A DNA stretch of 52,197 bases from Atopobium sp. GTDB lineage: Bacteria; Actinomycetota; Coriobacteriia; Coriobacteriales; Atopobiaceae. A program made the position numbers and the translations under genes. Position 1 is the stretch's first letter, and each line of letters starts with the position of its first letter. The stretch covers positions 1 through 52,197 of the forward strand of contig JAIJTS010000012.1 of assembly GCA_022732885.1 (NCBI GenBank), in the 5' to 3' direction. Below, one piece after another: positions 26,415-35,242 of the stretch. The notes below the pieces were generated by a model. It saw only the letters and a program-made list of their open reading frames with translations, had not been told where the DNA came from and searched no databases.

Positions 26415-27253
26415 TGAAGCGCGATAAAATCATTAATAAAATTCTTGCTGTATTCTTTACTATCCTTTCTCTTGCATGGATTTATCCAATGGTTATGATC
26501 TTGATGAATTCATTCAAGGAAGAAACAACTATTACTACATCTACGGCATTTGATTTTGTAACTTCGGAGAACTCTGCAGGTTTAGCTAACTACATTGCTG
26601 CTGTAGAGAAGCAGGGTTTTTTGGCAGCCTTTGGTTATTCTTTAGTAATTACCATCACATCTGTTGCACTGATTTTGGTTTGCTGCTCAATGTGTGCATG
26701 GTTTATTGTCCGTGTAAAAAATCGCATTAGCAACATTTTGTACTACCTGTTTGTCTTCTCGATGGTAGTACCTTTCCAGATGCTTATGTTTACGCTGTCC
26801 AATATGGCAAATACGCTTGGATTTAATACACCTTTTAATATTTGCTTCATTTACTTGGGCTTTGGTGCTGGTCTAGCAGTATTTATGTTTGCTGGATTTG
26901 TTAAGACTATTCCACTTGAGATTGAAGAAGCTGCAACTATTGATGGTTGTAATCCACTTCAGACGTTCTTCCATGTTGTTTTGCCTATTATGAAGCCAAC
27001 GTATATTTCTGTTGGTATTCTTGAAACCATGTGGGTCTGGAATGACTATTTGCTTCCATATCTCGTACTGGATAGGACTAAATACCAAACTATTCCAATT
27101 TTGATCCAGTACTTTAGAGGTGGATATGGACGCGTAGAAATGGGTCCAATGTTTGCCTGCATCATGATGGTTATTATCCCCATTGTCATTATGTATTTGC
27201 TGTGCCAGCGCTACATCATCAATGGTGTCATTTCTGGTGCTGTAAAAGGCTAA
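26414..27253 (+). CDS. Sugar ABC transporter permease, MalG type
   Basis: Second permease, 279 residues, translationally coupled to the MalF-type gene by a one-base overlap. The EAA loop reads IEEAATIDGCNPLQTFFHVV, and the ETMWVWNDYLLPYLVL segment is typical of MalG. GGGAGG, about 12 bases before the ATG inside the previous gene, is the likely ribosome-binding site. With its partner it forms the channel energised by the ATPase at 27302. Confidence 0.92.
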   Translation: MKRDKIINKILAVFFTILSLAWIYPMVMILMNSFKEETTITTSTAFDFVTSENSAGLANYIAAVEKQGFLAAFGYSLVITITSVALILVCCSMCAWFIVRVKNRISNILYYLFVFSMVVPFQMLMFTLSNMANTLGFNTPFNICFIYLGFGAGLAVFMFAGFVKTIPLEIEEAATIDGCNPLQTFFHVVLPIMKPTYISVGILETMWVWNDYLLPYLVLDRTKYQTIPILIQYFRGGYGRVEMGPMFACIMMVIIPIVIMYLLCQRYIINGVISGAVKG

Positions 27254-27301
27254 ATCTCAATGTATTGCAGCAAGCTATAGGCATTTCTGAAAGGTTTTAT
27301 C

Positions 27302-28495
27302 ATGGCAGAAATCGTTTTAAAGAATATAAAAAAGATTTATCCAAATGAGAAAAAGCGCAAGTCTCTCTTTGGTAAGAAAACTGAACAGAAAAAGAGCAAC
27401 CTTGAGGTAACTGAAGAGGGCGTTGTCGCTGTTCAGGATTTCAATCTCACTATTAAAGAGCACGAGTTTGTAGTCCTCGTTGGTCCTTCAGGTTGTGGAA
27501 AATCTACTACACTGCGTATGATTGCGGGTCTAGAAGATATTTCTGCTGGTGAGCTTTATATTGACGGAAAGCTTGTCAATGACGTTGCGCCAAAAGACCG
27601 TGACATTGCAATGGTCTTCCAAAGCTATGCGCTGTATCCAAATATGACCGTCTACGATAACATGGCGTTTACCCTTAAGCTTAAAAAGGTTGATCCTCAA
27701 GTCATTGACGAGAAGGTCCGTGCAGCTGCAGAAACACTGGGCATTACGGCATATCTTGATCGTAAGCCAAAAGCGCTTTCTGGTGGTCAGCGTCAGCGTG
27801 TTGCAATTGGTCGCGCGATTGTCCGTGATCCAAAAGTCTTTTTGATGGACGAGCCACTTTCAAACCTTGATGCAAAGCTTAGAAATCAGATGCGTACGGA
27901 GATCATTAAGCTTCGTCAAAAGGTCAATGGAACTTTTGTCTATGTTACACATGACCAAACAGAGGCTATGACCTTGGGTGATCGTATTGTCATTATGAAA
28001 GATGGCTTTGTTCAGCAAATTGGAACTCCTCAAGAAGTGTTCAATAGGCCCGCAAACCTCTTTGTTGCAGGTTTTATCGGCATGCCACAAATGAATTTCT
28101 TTGACGCACATCTTATCCGCGTGGGCAATGAGTTCCATGTAGAGACAGAAAACATGTCATTTGATATTTCTCCTGAGATGGCAAATCTGTTAGCACAGTC
28201 TTGGGTAGCTGCACCTGCAACAGACGTTATTGTTGGCATTAGGCCAGAACAGATTTATCTGACTGAGCCAAATGAAATTGGTGCTTTTAAGGGCAATCTT
28301 GAAGTAAGCGAGCTCATGGGTTCCACAGTTCACCTTCATGTTCATACTGATGACGGCAACTTTGTTCTTATCGTTCCTGCAACTGAGCTTGCAAAACGAA
28401 ACCTCAACATTGGCGACCAGGTATGGTTTAAATTTGAAGATAACGCCGTTCATCTCTTTGATAAGAACACGGAAGATAATCTAGTTAAGTATTAA
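27302..28495 (+). CDS. Sugar ABC transporter ATPase, MsmK/UgpC type, with a basic insertion
   Basis: ATP-binding subunit for the importer, 397 residues. It has Walker A GPSGCGKST, the signature LSGGQRQRVAIGRA, Walker B FLMDEPLSNLDAKLR and a C-terminal regulatory OB-like domain (about residues 250-397). Unlike standard MsmK, residues 15-39 form a charged insertion (starting NEKKRKSLFGKKTEQKK) between the first strand and the AVQDFNL strand. In many Gram-positive bacteria this ATPase is shared by several importers; here it is encoded with its own permeases. A strong terminator lies between this gene and malQ. Confidence 0.92.
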   Translation: MAEIVLKNIKKIYPNEKKRKSLFGKKTEQKKSNLEVTEEGVVAVQDFNLTIKEHEFVVLVGPSGCGKSTTLRMIAGLEDISAGELYIDGKLVNDVAPKDRDIAMVFQSYALYPNMTVYDNMAFTLKLKKVDPQVIDEKVRAAAETLGITAYLDRKPKALSGGQRQRVAIGRAIVRDPKVFLMDEPLSNLDAKLRNQMRTEIIKLRQKVNGTFVYVTHDQTEAMTLGDRIVIMKDGFVQQIGTPQEVFNRPANLFVAGFIGMPQMNFFDAHLIRVGNEFHVETENMSFDISPEMANLLAQSWVAAPATDVIVGIRPEQIYLTEPNEIGAFKGNLEVSELMGSTVHLHVHTDDGNFVLIVPATELAKRNLNIGDQVWFKFEDNAVHLFDKNTEDNLVKY

Positions 28496-28501
28496 AGCTT
28501 T

Positions 28502-28542
28502 GTACTGGCTTATCTTGAAAGAGATAAGCCAGTACTCTTTTT
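28502..28542 (+). terminator. Terminator-like hairpin just before malQ
   Basis: A perfect 14-bp stem (28502-28515 with 28522-28535) is followed by TCTTTTTG. It ends only about 16 bases before the malQ start codon, leaving no room for a new promoter. It should therefore act as an attenuator that lowers malQ-glgP relative to the importer, unless a promoter lies inside the ATPase gene. Confidence 0.85.
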
Positions 28543-28557
28543 GCGAAAGAGGCAACT

Positions 28558-30051
28558 ATGGGACGAGCAAGCGGAGTACTTATGGCCGTTTCTTCTCTTC
28601 CAAATTCATATGGGATTGGCACGTTTGGCAAAGAAGCCTACGATTTTATCGATTTTCTCGTCAGAACTAAACAAAGGTATTGGCAGGTCTTGCCTCTTAC
28701 TACTACAAGTTATGGTGACTCTCCTTACCAGTCTTTTTCTGCAGCAGCAGGAAGTCCTTACTATATTGATCTAAAAGATCTTAAAAAACTTGGATATTTG
28801 AAGTCAGATGACTTTGAAGATATTTCTTTTGGAACTAGCAAAACTTGCATTGATTATGGAGTGCTTTTTGTAAATCATCGCCGCTTACTTAATCGTGCTT
28901 TTGATAGGTTTGTGCAAGATATACCTGCTGATTTTGAGAAGTTCTGCCACGATCAGGCAGAGTGGCTTGATCCTTACGCGGAGTTCATGTCCTTGAAAGA
29001 AGAGTTTGGCCATAAAGCTTACTGGGAGTGGCCAAAACATTACCAGCAAAGAAATGAAACAGCTGCACAAGAGATTAAGAAACTGCAAAAGTCAGTTTTG
29101 TACCATAAGATGACTCAGTATTTCTTCTTTACTCAATGGGCAAAAGTTAAGTCTTATGCCAATAAAAGGGGAGTACTTATAATCGGTGACCTTCCCATTT
29201 ATGTCTCGCGCGATTCTGTTGAGATGTGGGCACAGCCAGAACTGTTTAAAACGGATGAGACGGGACAGCCCATTACAGTTGCGGGAACTCCTCCTGATCA
29301 ATTTTCTTCTACCGGTCAATATTGGGGAAACCCTATTTATAACTGGGAGTATATGAAAAAATCGCACTACGCATGGTGGGTTTGGCGAGTACGCACAAAT
29401 CTTGAGATGTTTGATGTGCTTCGAATTGATCATTTTAGGGGCTTTGAAGCATACTGGGAGATTCCTTACGGAGCTGCGGAAGCTACAGAGGGCAAATGGA
29501 CTAAAGGTCCAGACATGGAGCTGTTTGAAGAGTTAGAGAAACAACTAGGAAAGCTTCCAATCATTGCAGAGGATCTGGGTCTGATTACACCAGAGCTTAT
29601 TGTCATGCGAGAAAAAACTGGTTTCCCAGGAATGAAAATCTTGCAATACGGATTTGACGGAAAACATGATTCAAGAGATCTTCCTCACAACTACACTGCA
29701 AATACCATTGCATATGTAGGAACACATGACAATCCAACTGCTCGTGGTTGGTACGAGACACAGGCTAGTGATAGAGAGCGTGAACAGGCAGACATCTACC
29801 TGCATCGCTCAAAAGATGAGCCAATTGGTGAGGCGCTTTCGCGTGGAATTGCAGCTTCTGTGAGTGATACGTGTATTCACACTATGCAAGATCTTCTCGG
29901 CTTAGATGATTCTGCACGAATGAATATTCCGGCCACTGTTGGCAGCAACTGGTGCTGGCGTATGAAGCAAGGGGCTATCACGCGTCACACAGAAGATTTC
30001 TTAAGAACTATCACTGAGATGTACTTCAGGGTGTACAAAGAGGAGAAGTAA
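28558..30051 (+). CDS. malQ: 4-alpha-glucanotransferase (amylomaltase)
   Basis: Glycoside hydrolase family 77 enzyme that moves glucan units between maltodextrins, releasing glucose and longer chains. The 497-residue length is usual. Signatures are RASGVLMAVSSLPNSYGIG, SPYQSFSAAAGSPYYIDL, the nucleophile region VLRIDHFRGFEAYW and the acid/base IIAEDLG, then AYVGTHDNPTARGW. It overlaps the glgP start by one base (TAATG), so the two are translated together. Longer chains produced here are substrates for the phosphorylase. Confidence 0.95.
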   Translation: MGRASGVLMAVSSLPNSYGIGTFGKEAYDFIDFLVRTKQRYWQVLPLTTTSYGDSPYQSFSAAAGSPYYIDLKDLKKLGYLKSDDFEDISFGTSKTCIDYGVLFVNHRRLLNRAFDRFVQDIPADFEKFCHDQAEWLDPYAEFMSLKEEFGHKAYWEWPKHYQQRNETAAQEIKKLQKSVLYHKMTQYFFFTQWAKVKSYANKRGVLIIGDLPIYVSRDSVEMWAQPELFKTDETGQPITVAGTPPDQFSSTGQYWGNPIYNWEYMKKSHYAWWVWRVRTNLEMFDVLRIDHFRGFEAYWEIPYGAAEATEGKWTKGPDMELFEELEKQLGKLPIIAEDLGLITPELIVMREKTGFPGMKILQYGFDGKHDSRDLPHNYTANTIAYVGTHDNPTARGWYETQASDREREQADIYLHRSKDEPIGEALSRGIAASVSDTCIHTMQDLLGLDDSARMNIPATVGSNWCWRMKQGAITRHTEDFLRTITEMYFRVYKEEK

Positions 30052-32315
30052 TGAACTTAGACACCTTATCTCTTCAACAATTTAACCAACCTCTGTCTGA
30101 AATTACTGACAGTCAGGTTTTTGAATTACTACTTCAGGTGGTTAAGAGTAAGTCAGACGCTCTACCGTTAAACAATGGTAAGAAGAGGCTTTATTACATC
30201 TCTGCAGAGTTTCTGATTGGAAAACTGCTCTCAAATAACCTCATTAATCTGGGAATTTATAATGAGGTAAAAGAGCAGCTCTCTAAAGCTGGTCAATCAT
30301 TAGAAGATATTGAAGAGCTTGAAGTTGAGCCTTCGCTTGGAAACGGTGGCCTTGGTCGATTGGCAGCATGCTTTATCGACTCTATGTCAACTCTTGGTCT
30401 GCCAGGCGATGGTGTGGGTCTTAAGTATCATTTTGGCCTCTTTCATCAGAAGTTTTCAGACAGACAACAAACTGCCATTCCAGATGCTTGGCTTTCTGAT
30501 GACAGATGGCTTGAAGATGAGAAGACGTCATTTACCGTGGAATTTAGGGATTTTTCGGTGAAGTCTGAGCTCTATTCCATTGATGTTTTGGGATATGACC
30601 GAACAAAGAAAAACAGACTTCGCCTGTTTGACCTGCAAAGCATTGATGACTCATTAGTTTCTGATGACGCTATTGATTTTGATAAGACTGCATTAAAAAA
30701 GAATCTAACGCTCTTTTTGTATCCCGACGATTCGGACGAAGACGGCCAGCTTCTTCGTGTGTATCAGCAATATTTTATGGTTTCAAATGCCGCTCAGCTG
30801 ATTGTTAAAGAGGCAGTTGATCGTGGTAGCAATATTCACGACCTTGCTGACTATGTTGTGATTCAGATTAACGATACGCATCCTACAATGGTAATTCCAG
30901 AGCTTATTCGTATCTTGACCGAGAAATACGATATCTCGTTTGAAGAGTCTGTAGCCATTGTTTCTTCACTAGTTGCATACACAAATCATACGATTTTGGC
31001 AGAAGCGCTTGAGAAATGGCCTCTTAAATTTATCGAGGAAGTTTCTCCAAAGATTGCTTCGATTATCAAAAAGCTTGACGAGCACATTCGCAGTACCGTT
31101 GCAGATCCGAGTGTACAAGTCATCATTGATAAGAAAGTTCACATGGCTAACCTTGCCATTCATTACGGCTTTAGTATTAATGGCGTTGCAGCACTTCATA
31201 CTAAGATTTTGGAAGAGACAGAGCTTAAAGCATTCTTTGATTTGTATCCAGAAAAGTTCTCTAACAAGACTAATGGAATTACTTTCCGCCGCTGGTTAAT
31301 GGGCTGTAATCCTGAGCTCGCGGAATTTCTTGATACGTTGTTAGGAGATAGCTGGAGAACAACTGCTCATCTCGAGAAGCTTTTAGAGTATCGCGATAAC
31401 GAAGAAGTCCTCAATCAGCTTCAACAGATTAAGCAAGCTGCTAAAGATCGAATGGTTAAGTTTTTACTGGACAACCAAGATGCAAAAGTTGATGCTGATT
31501 CCATTATTGATGTCCAGGTAAAGCGTTTCCACGAATATAAGCGTCAGCAAATGCTGTTGCTCTACTTGATTTGGAAATATTTTGATATTAAGTCTGGCCA
31601 TCTACCAAAGCATCCTATTACTGTCATTTTTGGCGGAAAGGCAGCACCAGCATACGTAACTGCCCAAGACATCATTCATGCAATTCTTGTTCTTTCGTCT
31701 TTGATTGCAAACGATGCAGATGTTTCTCCGTATCTTCAGGTGATAATGATCGAGAATTACAACGTTACTGCAGCTGAGCATGTTATTCCAGCAGCGGATA
31801 TCTCAGAGCAGATTTCGTTAGCTTCTAAAGAGGCTTCTGGAACTTCTAACATGAAGTTCATGCTTAACGGTGCCATTACAATTTGCACTATTGACGGCGC
31901 TAATGTAGAAATTGCTGACTTGGTAGGTGAGGAGAATATCTACACGTTTGGCGCATCAAGCGATGAGGTTGTGGGTCTCTATGAGCGCAAAGGGTATAAA
32001 GCAAAAGAGTTTTATGAGAAACCCCAGATTAAACCACTCGTTGATTTCTTAATCAGTCCAGAATTTATTTCTCTTGGAAATAAGGAGCGCCTGGAGAGAC
32101 TTCACAAAAACCTGTGTTCAAAAGATTGGTTCATGACGCTTCTTGATTTGGAAGCATTCATTTCAACAAAAGAGCGCGTGTTTAATGACTATGAGGGTAG
32201 GAGAGCGTGGCTTCGGAAGTCTCTTGTCAATATTGCTATGGCAGGTACATTCTCATCGGATAGAACCATCGCTGAATATAACGATGAGATTTGGCATCTT
32301 ACTCCTGACAAGTAA
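30051..32315 (+). CDS. glgP: Glycogen/maltodextrin phosphorylase
   Basis: PLP enzyme that releases glucose 1-phosphate from alpha-1,4-glucans. The 754-residue protein has the N-terminal YYISAEFLIGKLLSNN, EPSLGNGGLGRLAACFIDSM and the PLP-lysine motif EASGTSNMKFMLNGA near residue 600. It is somewhat shorter than the ~800-residue enteric enzymes, and the tail after the active site ends without extra domains. Given its place after malQ in an import operon, the physiological substrate is likely imported maltodextrin rather than stored glycogen. No terminator follows at once; a weaker hairpin lies at 32448. Confidence 0.95.
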   Translation: MNLDTLSLQQFNQPLSEITDSQVFELLLQVVKSKSDALPLNNGKKRLYYISAEFLIGKLLSNNLINLGIYNEVKEQLSKAGQSLEDIEELEVEPSLGNGGLGRLAACFIDSMSTLGLPGDGVGLKYHFGLFHQKFSDRQQTAIPDAWLSDDRWLEDEKTSFTVEFRDFSVKSELYSIDVLGYDRTKKNRLRLFDLQSIDDSLVSDDAIDFDKTALKKNLTLFLYPDDSDEDGQLLRVYQQYFMVSNAAQLIVKEAVDRGSNIHDLADYVVIQINDTHPTMVIPELIRILTEKYDISFEESVAIVSSLVAYTNHTILAEALEKWPLKFIEEVSPKIASIIKKLDEHIRSTVADPSVQVIIDKKVHMANLAIHYGFSINGVAALHTKILEETELKAFFDLYPEKFSNKTNGITFRRWLMGCNPELAEFLDTLLGDSWRTTAHLEKLLEYRDNEEVLNQLQQIKQAAKDRMVKFLLDNQDAKVDADSIIDVQVKRFHEYKRQQMLLLYLIWKYFDIKSGHLPKHPITVIFGGKAAPAYVTAQDIIHAILVLSSLIANDADVSPYLQVIMIENYNVTAAEHVIPAADISEQISLASKEASGTSNMKFMLNGAITICTIDGANVEIADLVGEENIYTFGASSDEVVGLYERKGYKAKEFYEKPQIKPLVDFLISPEFISLGNKERLERLHKNLCSKDWFMTLLDLEAFISTKERVFNDYEGRRAWLRKSLVNIAMAGTFSSDRTIAEYNDEIWHLTPDK

Positions 32316-32345
32316 ATGAAAGCAGTATGGATTAGTAAGTTAAAT

Positions 32346-32409
32346 CAGCAACTCAAACCGGCAATCTAAACTGGCAATCTAAACCGGCAATCTAAACTGG
32401 CAACTCAAA
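32346..32409. repeat. 13-bp tandem repeat, five units
   Basis: Units of CYGGCAATCTAAA repeat head to tail from 32358 (four units), with a degenerate fifth before them. C and T alternate at the second base of successive units, giving a 26-bp higher-order period. No function is visible. It lies between the glgP stop and the hairpin at 32448. The rest of 32316-32603 holds no gene. Confidence 0.75.
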
Positions 32410-32447
32410 GCAGTGATTTAAGCCAGCGGACTAAAGCAGTCTTAACG

Positions 32448-32477
32448 AACGGCCTAGACTAGTAGTCTAGGCCGTTT
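32448..32477 (+). terminator. Hairpin, probable terminator of the maltodextrin operon
   Basis: AACGGCCTAGACT and AGTCTAGGCCGTT form a perfect 13-bp stem with a three-base loop. Only TTTG follows, so the T-run is poor. Confidence 0.6.
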
Positions 32478-32603
32478 GAATGTGTTCCTTTATCGGTTTA
32501 GATACAAAAATGGTATTTGATATGTCCTTGTCTGCGTGAGAATGTATGAAATGAGCTATTGTTAAAGCATAAATATTCACCCTTCACGCTGAAAGAAGGA
32601 TGT

Positions 32604-34472
32604 ATGAACTGCACTTCTATAACAAGCGCAAGGTTTTTTCGCTTTACATTTTTAGCCATCTGTATGCTTTTTGTGAGTGCTATTTTGGCGTTTACCCTGC
32701 CACACACAGCGTTTGCTGCTGACCCAACAGTTTATTCCGATGACGTGGATGGTACTCCGCTTGACGGAACGCAGACCGTGGCAAATCCGTTTCCTAACTT
32801 TATTTCTGATGCTGAAATTCAGGCAGAGATCACTGCTCAGGCTGCTCAACCGCGAGAGGACCGTACTGGTGTCATTGCGCGTTATTACTGGGTAAAGCCT
32901 GATGGCACTGCGCTTAAGCTGGATATGGATCCAACTAAATATTCCGTTGCACAAATGATTGCTGAAGGCGGAGAAATTCGTGCTTACTACGTCCTTCTCG
33001 GCGATGCAGAGAATCTGCTCAACTTCCCACACAATGATCCAAACGGTTATGGCCTGCGTAAGGTGGCTGTTTCGGCCCATGCTGCCGTTGATACCTACAA
33101 GCCAATGGATGCAACAGGAGCTCTTTCGGGCGGTGGACCAAAGAACAATTTGATGTTTACCGTCAAGGTCAATGGTCAGTCTATTATGGGTGGTACTTCA
33201 TATGAAGAGCCTGCTGCTGTATTTACTGCACCAGTCATGGCTCGTCAGTATATTGAGTTCTCTGCGCCTTTGAACCTTTCTGATAGGTCTTATCAACTGG
33301 GAATTCAGGGAGGCATTAAGAAATCTTGGGGAGGCACCCACGCATACACCAAGCGTTATCCTGCACGTGTTATTGATACAGCTACGGCCGTGTATCACTA
33401 TGTCGATGATCTTGCATACAGGCAGCTTAATGGCCTTGGACTAAGTGATCCTATTGCTCAAAGAAACGCTGGCCTTCCTGTGTATGGTAACGGTGCTGTA
33501 AGTGTGCTTGGCCTTGATGATCTTGCTGCTACGTATACAACTTCTGCGGCGTTTGAGGATCGACAGGTTTCTGCGCGTTACAACACAAAGGGTCATGTTG
33601 TGTACATGCCTGAGTATGCTGGCGTTACTGCAGATGATTCTGTTTCCGGTGGCAATAAGTTTGAGACAGATCCATCAACTAACCTGTTGCTGACTACTGT
33701 TCGTAAGTCAGTTGACCAGATTAAGGCAGCAGGACCAGGTGATGCGTACGTCTATATTGCAAATGATATCGACGTTCCAGAAGGAACTTCTCTTGCAATT
33801 GGTGCTTATAACTCTGGTCCTCGCGATAATTCAGTTTTGGCTCCAGGCTTTAACGCGGATGGTTCTGTAAACCGCATCAGGCAGTATTACCTGACGTATC
33901 GTGCTGTTCCATCTCCATTGCAGCTTGTGAAGACTGACTCTGATGACACCTCAAAGCCTGTTTCCGGTGCAACCTATAATCTTTATAAAGCTGATGGCAC
34001 GTTGGTTAAAGAAGGTCTAACCACTGGCGCAGACGGTGCCTTTACATCTGGAGATGTTCTTACAAAGACGCAGCTTTCCGCCTTAGTTCAGAATACTGCT
34101 GCAACGGCAGACTTGCTGACCAAAGGAATTTATCAGGATGGAGACAAGTTCTATCTGACACCAGGCAACTATTACCTGGTTGAAACTGCATCTCCTGAGG
34201 GATATGAGCTCAACACAAATCAGATCCCGTTTACGGTAGCTCCCGCAACTTTCAACACAACAGACCAGACCATTGTTCCTGTGAAAGTTACTACCGCTGA
34301 TAAGCCAATAGCTCCTACACCAACGCCTCATCCTGAGCCAAATCCTAAGACTCCAAAGAAGAAGAGGCCTAACCTGCCAGACACCGGAGATGTAATGTCC
34401 GTTGCAAGCGCGCTTGCTGCTGCAGGTATTATTGCTTCCGGTCTTGCGTACTCTGTAAAGGTTCGCCGTTAG
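32604..34472 (+). CDS. LPXTG cell-wall surface protein with a Cna-B/SpaA-type domain
   Basis: Sortase-anchored surface protein of 622 residues. The ATG at 32604 follows AAGGA; an upstream TTG at 32559 lacks one. A signal peptide covers about residues 1-38 (FLAICMLFVSAILAFTLP, cleavage after TAFA). Residues 40-430 are a large region I do not recognise. A Cna-B type domain follows: it starts LQLVKTDSDDTSKPVSGATY and ends YYLVETASPEGYEL, with a lysine near 439 and a glutamate near 526 placed to form an isopeptide bond. The C-terminus has a Pro-rich spacer, LPDTG at about 591, a hydrophobic span and KVRR. No sortase gene is nearby. A pilin shaft or tip is possible, but I see no clear pilin-motif lysine. 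Adhesion is an inference. Confidence 0.88.
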   Translation: MNCTSITSARFFRFTFLAICMLFVSAILAFTLPHTAFAADPTVYSDDVDGTPLDGTQTVANPFPNFISDAEIQAEITAQAAQPREDRTGVIARYYWVKPDGTALKLDMDPTKYSVAQMIAEGGEIRAYYVLLGDAENLLNFPHNDPNGYGLRKVAVSAHAAVDTYKPMDATGALSGGGPKNNLMFTVKVNGQSIMGGTSYEEPAAVFTAPVMARQYIEFSAPLNLSDRSYQLGIQGGIKKSWGGTHAYTKRYPARVIDTATAVYHYVDDLAYRQLNGLGLSDPIAQRNAGLPVYGNGAVSVLGLDDLAATYTTSAAFEDRQVSARYNTKGHVVYMPEYAGVTADDSVSGGNKFETDPSTNLLLTTVRKSVDQIKAAGPGDAYVYIANDIDVPEGTSLAIGAYNSGPRDNSVLAPGFNADGSVNRIRQYYLTYRAVPSPLQLVKTDSDDTSKPVSGATYNLYKADGTLVKEGLTTGADGAFTSGDVLTKTQLSALVQNTAATADLLTKGIYQDGDKFYLTPGNYYLVETASPEGYELNTNQIPFTVAPATFNTTDQTIVPVKVTTADKPIAPTPTPHPEPNPKTPKKKRPNLPDTGDVMSVASALAAAGIIASGLAYSVKVRR

Positions 34473-34498
34473 TTATTGGTTTACAGATTACAAGCGCT

Positions 34499-34530
34499 AA
34501 AGAGGCTGTGCTATGCACAGCCTCTTTTTT
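34499..34530 (+). terminator. Intrinsic terminator of the LPXTG gene
   Basis: AAAGAGGCTGTGC and GCACAGCCTCTTT pair around a three-base loop and run into TTTTTT. Confidence 0.93.
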
Positions 34531-34584
34531 ATTGCTGGTAATCATGCTAACAATGCTGTTTAACTTGAATAGTTTTGTCTAAGT

Positions 34585-34732
34585 GGTAAAAAATGCGTTT
34601 AGTTGGAGGTTTCATTTTTCTGCATACAGTGTTTGCCCAGATAAAAGTTTTTGATGCGGTAAAAAATCGTCTTAGTTGGAGATAAAACGGCTAATTTTTA
34701 TTTTTTCTCTCCAACTAAACGGGATTTTTACC
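34585..34732. mobile_element. MITE-like element 2: 148 bp with 24-bp terminal inverted repeats and an inner copy
   Basis: The ends (34585-34608 and 34709-34732) are inverted copies of the repeat seen in element 1, starting GGTAAAAAATGCGTTTAG. A third, slightly diverged copy in direct orientation lies inside (34658-34681), so the inner and right copies alone can form a hairpin with a 27-base loop. The word GTTTGCCCAG at 34631-34640 is shared with element 1. I see no open frame and no clear target duplication. The remainder of 34531-34912 is very AT-rich with nothing that I can assign. Confidence 0.6.
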
Positions 34733-34912
34733 TTTTTTGGCACATAATTTTGAGCTCAAAAATTACGTATGCATAAAAATGAATATTATTGCAAGAATAT
34801 GCAAATATTTAAATCAATAATAATCACTAAACATAAAAGGGAAGAGTGACATAAAACAAGAGAGTGTTATAAGCAAGAAATAATAAAAAAGCAGATAAAA
34901 TGGGGAATTTAA

Positions 34913-34988
34913 TGGAGCGGCGGACGGGACTCGAACCCGCAACAGTCAGCTTGGAAGGCTGATGCTCTACCAATTGAACTACCGCCGC
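34913..34988 (-). tRNA. tRNA-Gly (anticodon TCC)
   Basis: A 76-base cloverleaf with an encoded CCA. The anticodon loop CTTCCAA gives TCC, reading GGA and GGG. The acceptor GCGGCGG/CCGCCGC is perfect. It follows tRNA-Pro by 23 bases on the minus strand and is probably co-transcribed with it. Confidence 0.97.
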
Positions 34989-35011
34989 AAGGGTAAAGCA
35001 AAAAGAAAAAA

Positions 35012-35088
35012 TGGTCGGGGTGACTGGATTCGAACCAGCGACCCACTGCTCCCAAAGCAGTTGCGCTACCAAGCTGCGCTACACCCCG
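35012..35088 (-). tRNA. tRNA-Pro (anticodon TGG)
   Basis: A 77-base cloverleaf with an encoded CCA. The anticodon loop TTTGGGA gives TGG. The acceptor CGGGGTG/CACCCCG is perfect, with C at position 1 as usual for bacterial tRNA-Pro. It is the first gene of the Pro-Gly pair. Confidence 0.97.
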
Positions 35089-35242
35089 AGCCGAATGAAA
35101 AGTATAGGTGACAAATTGGTCAAGAGCAAGAAGAAATTCTAATCTTTTTGAACTATTTTTTGTCGATTAGATTTTTCTATTTTGTTATGTAATTGAAACA
35201 ATGGATGTTTATTCTATTCGAAACCACTTCGAAAGGAGTTTT

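Noticed and set aside
34827..35072. An 81-residue open frame on the minus strand
   Set aside because: It runs through tRNA-Pro and tRNA-Gly; the translation (AGSNPVTPT, AGSSPVRRS) is the usual false product of tRNA T-arms.
35201..35242. Upstream start for gdhA at 35201
   Set aside because: The ATG at 35243 has AAAGGAG at proper distance and fits the family N-terminus.
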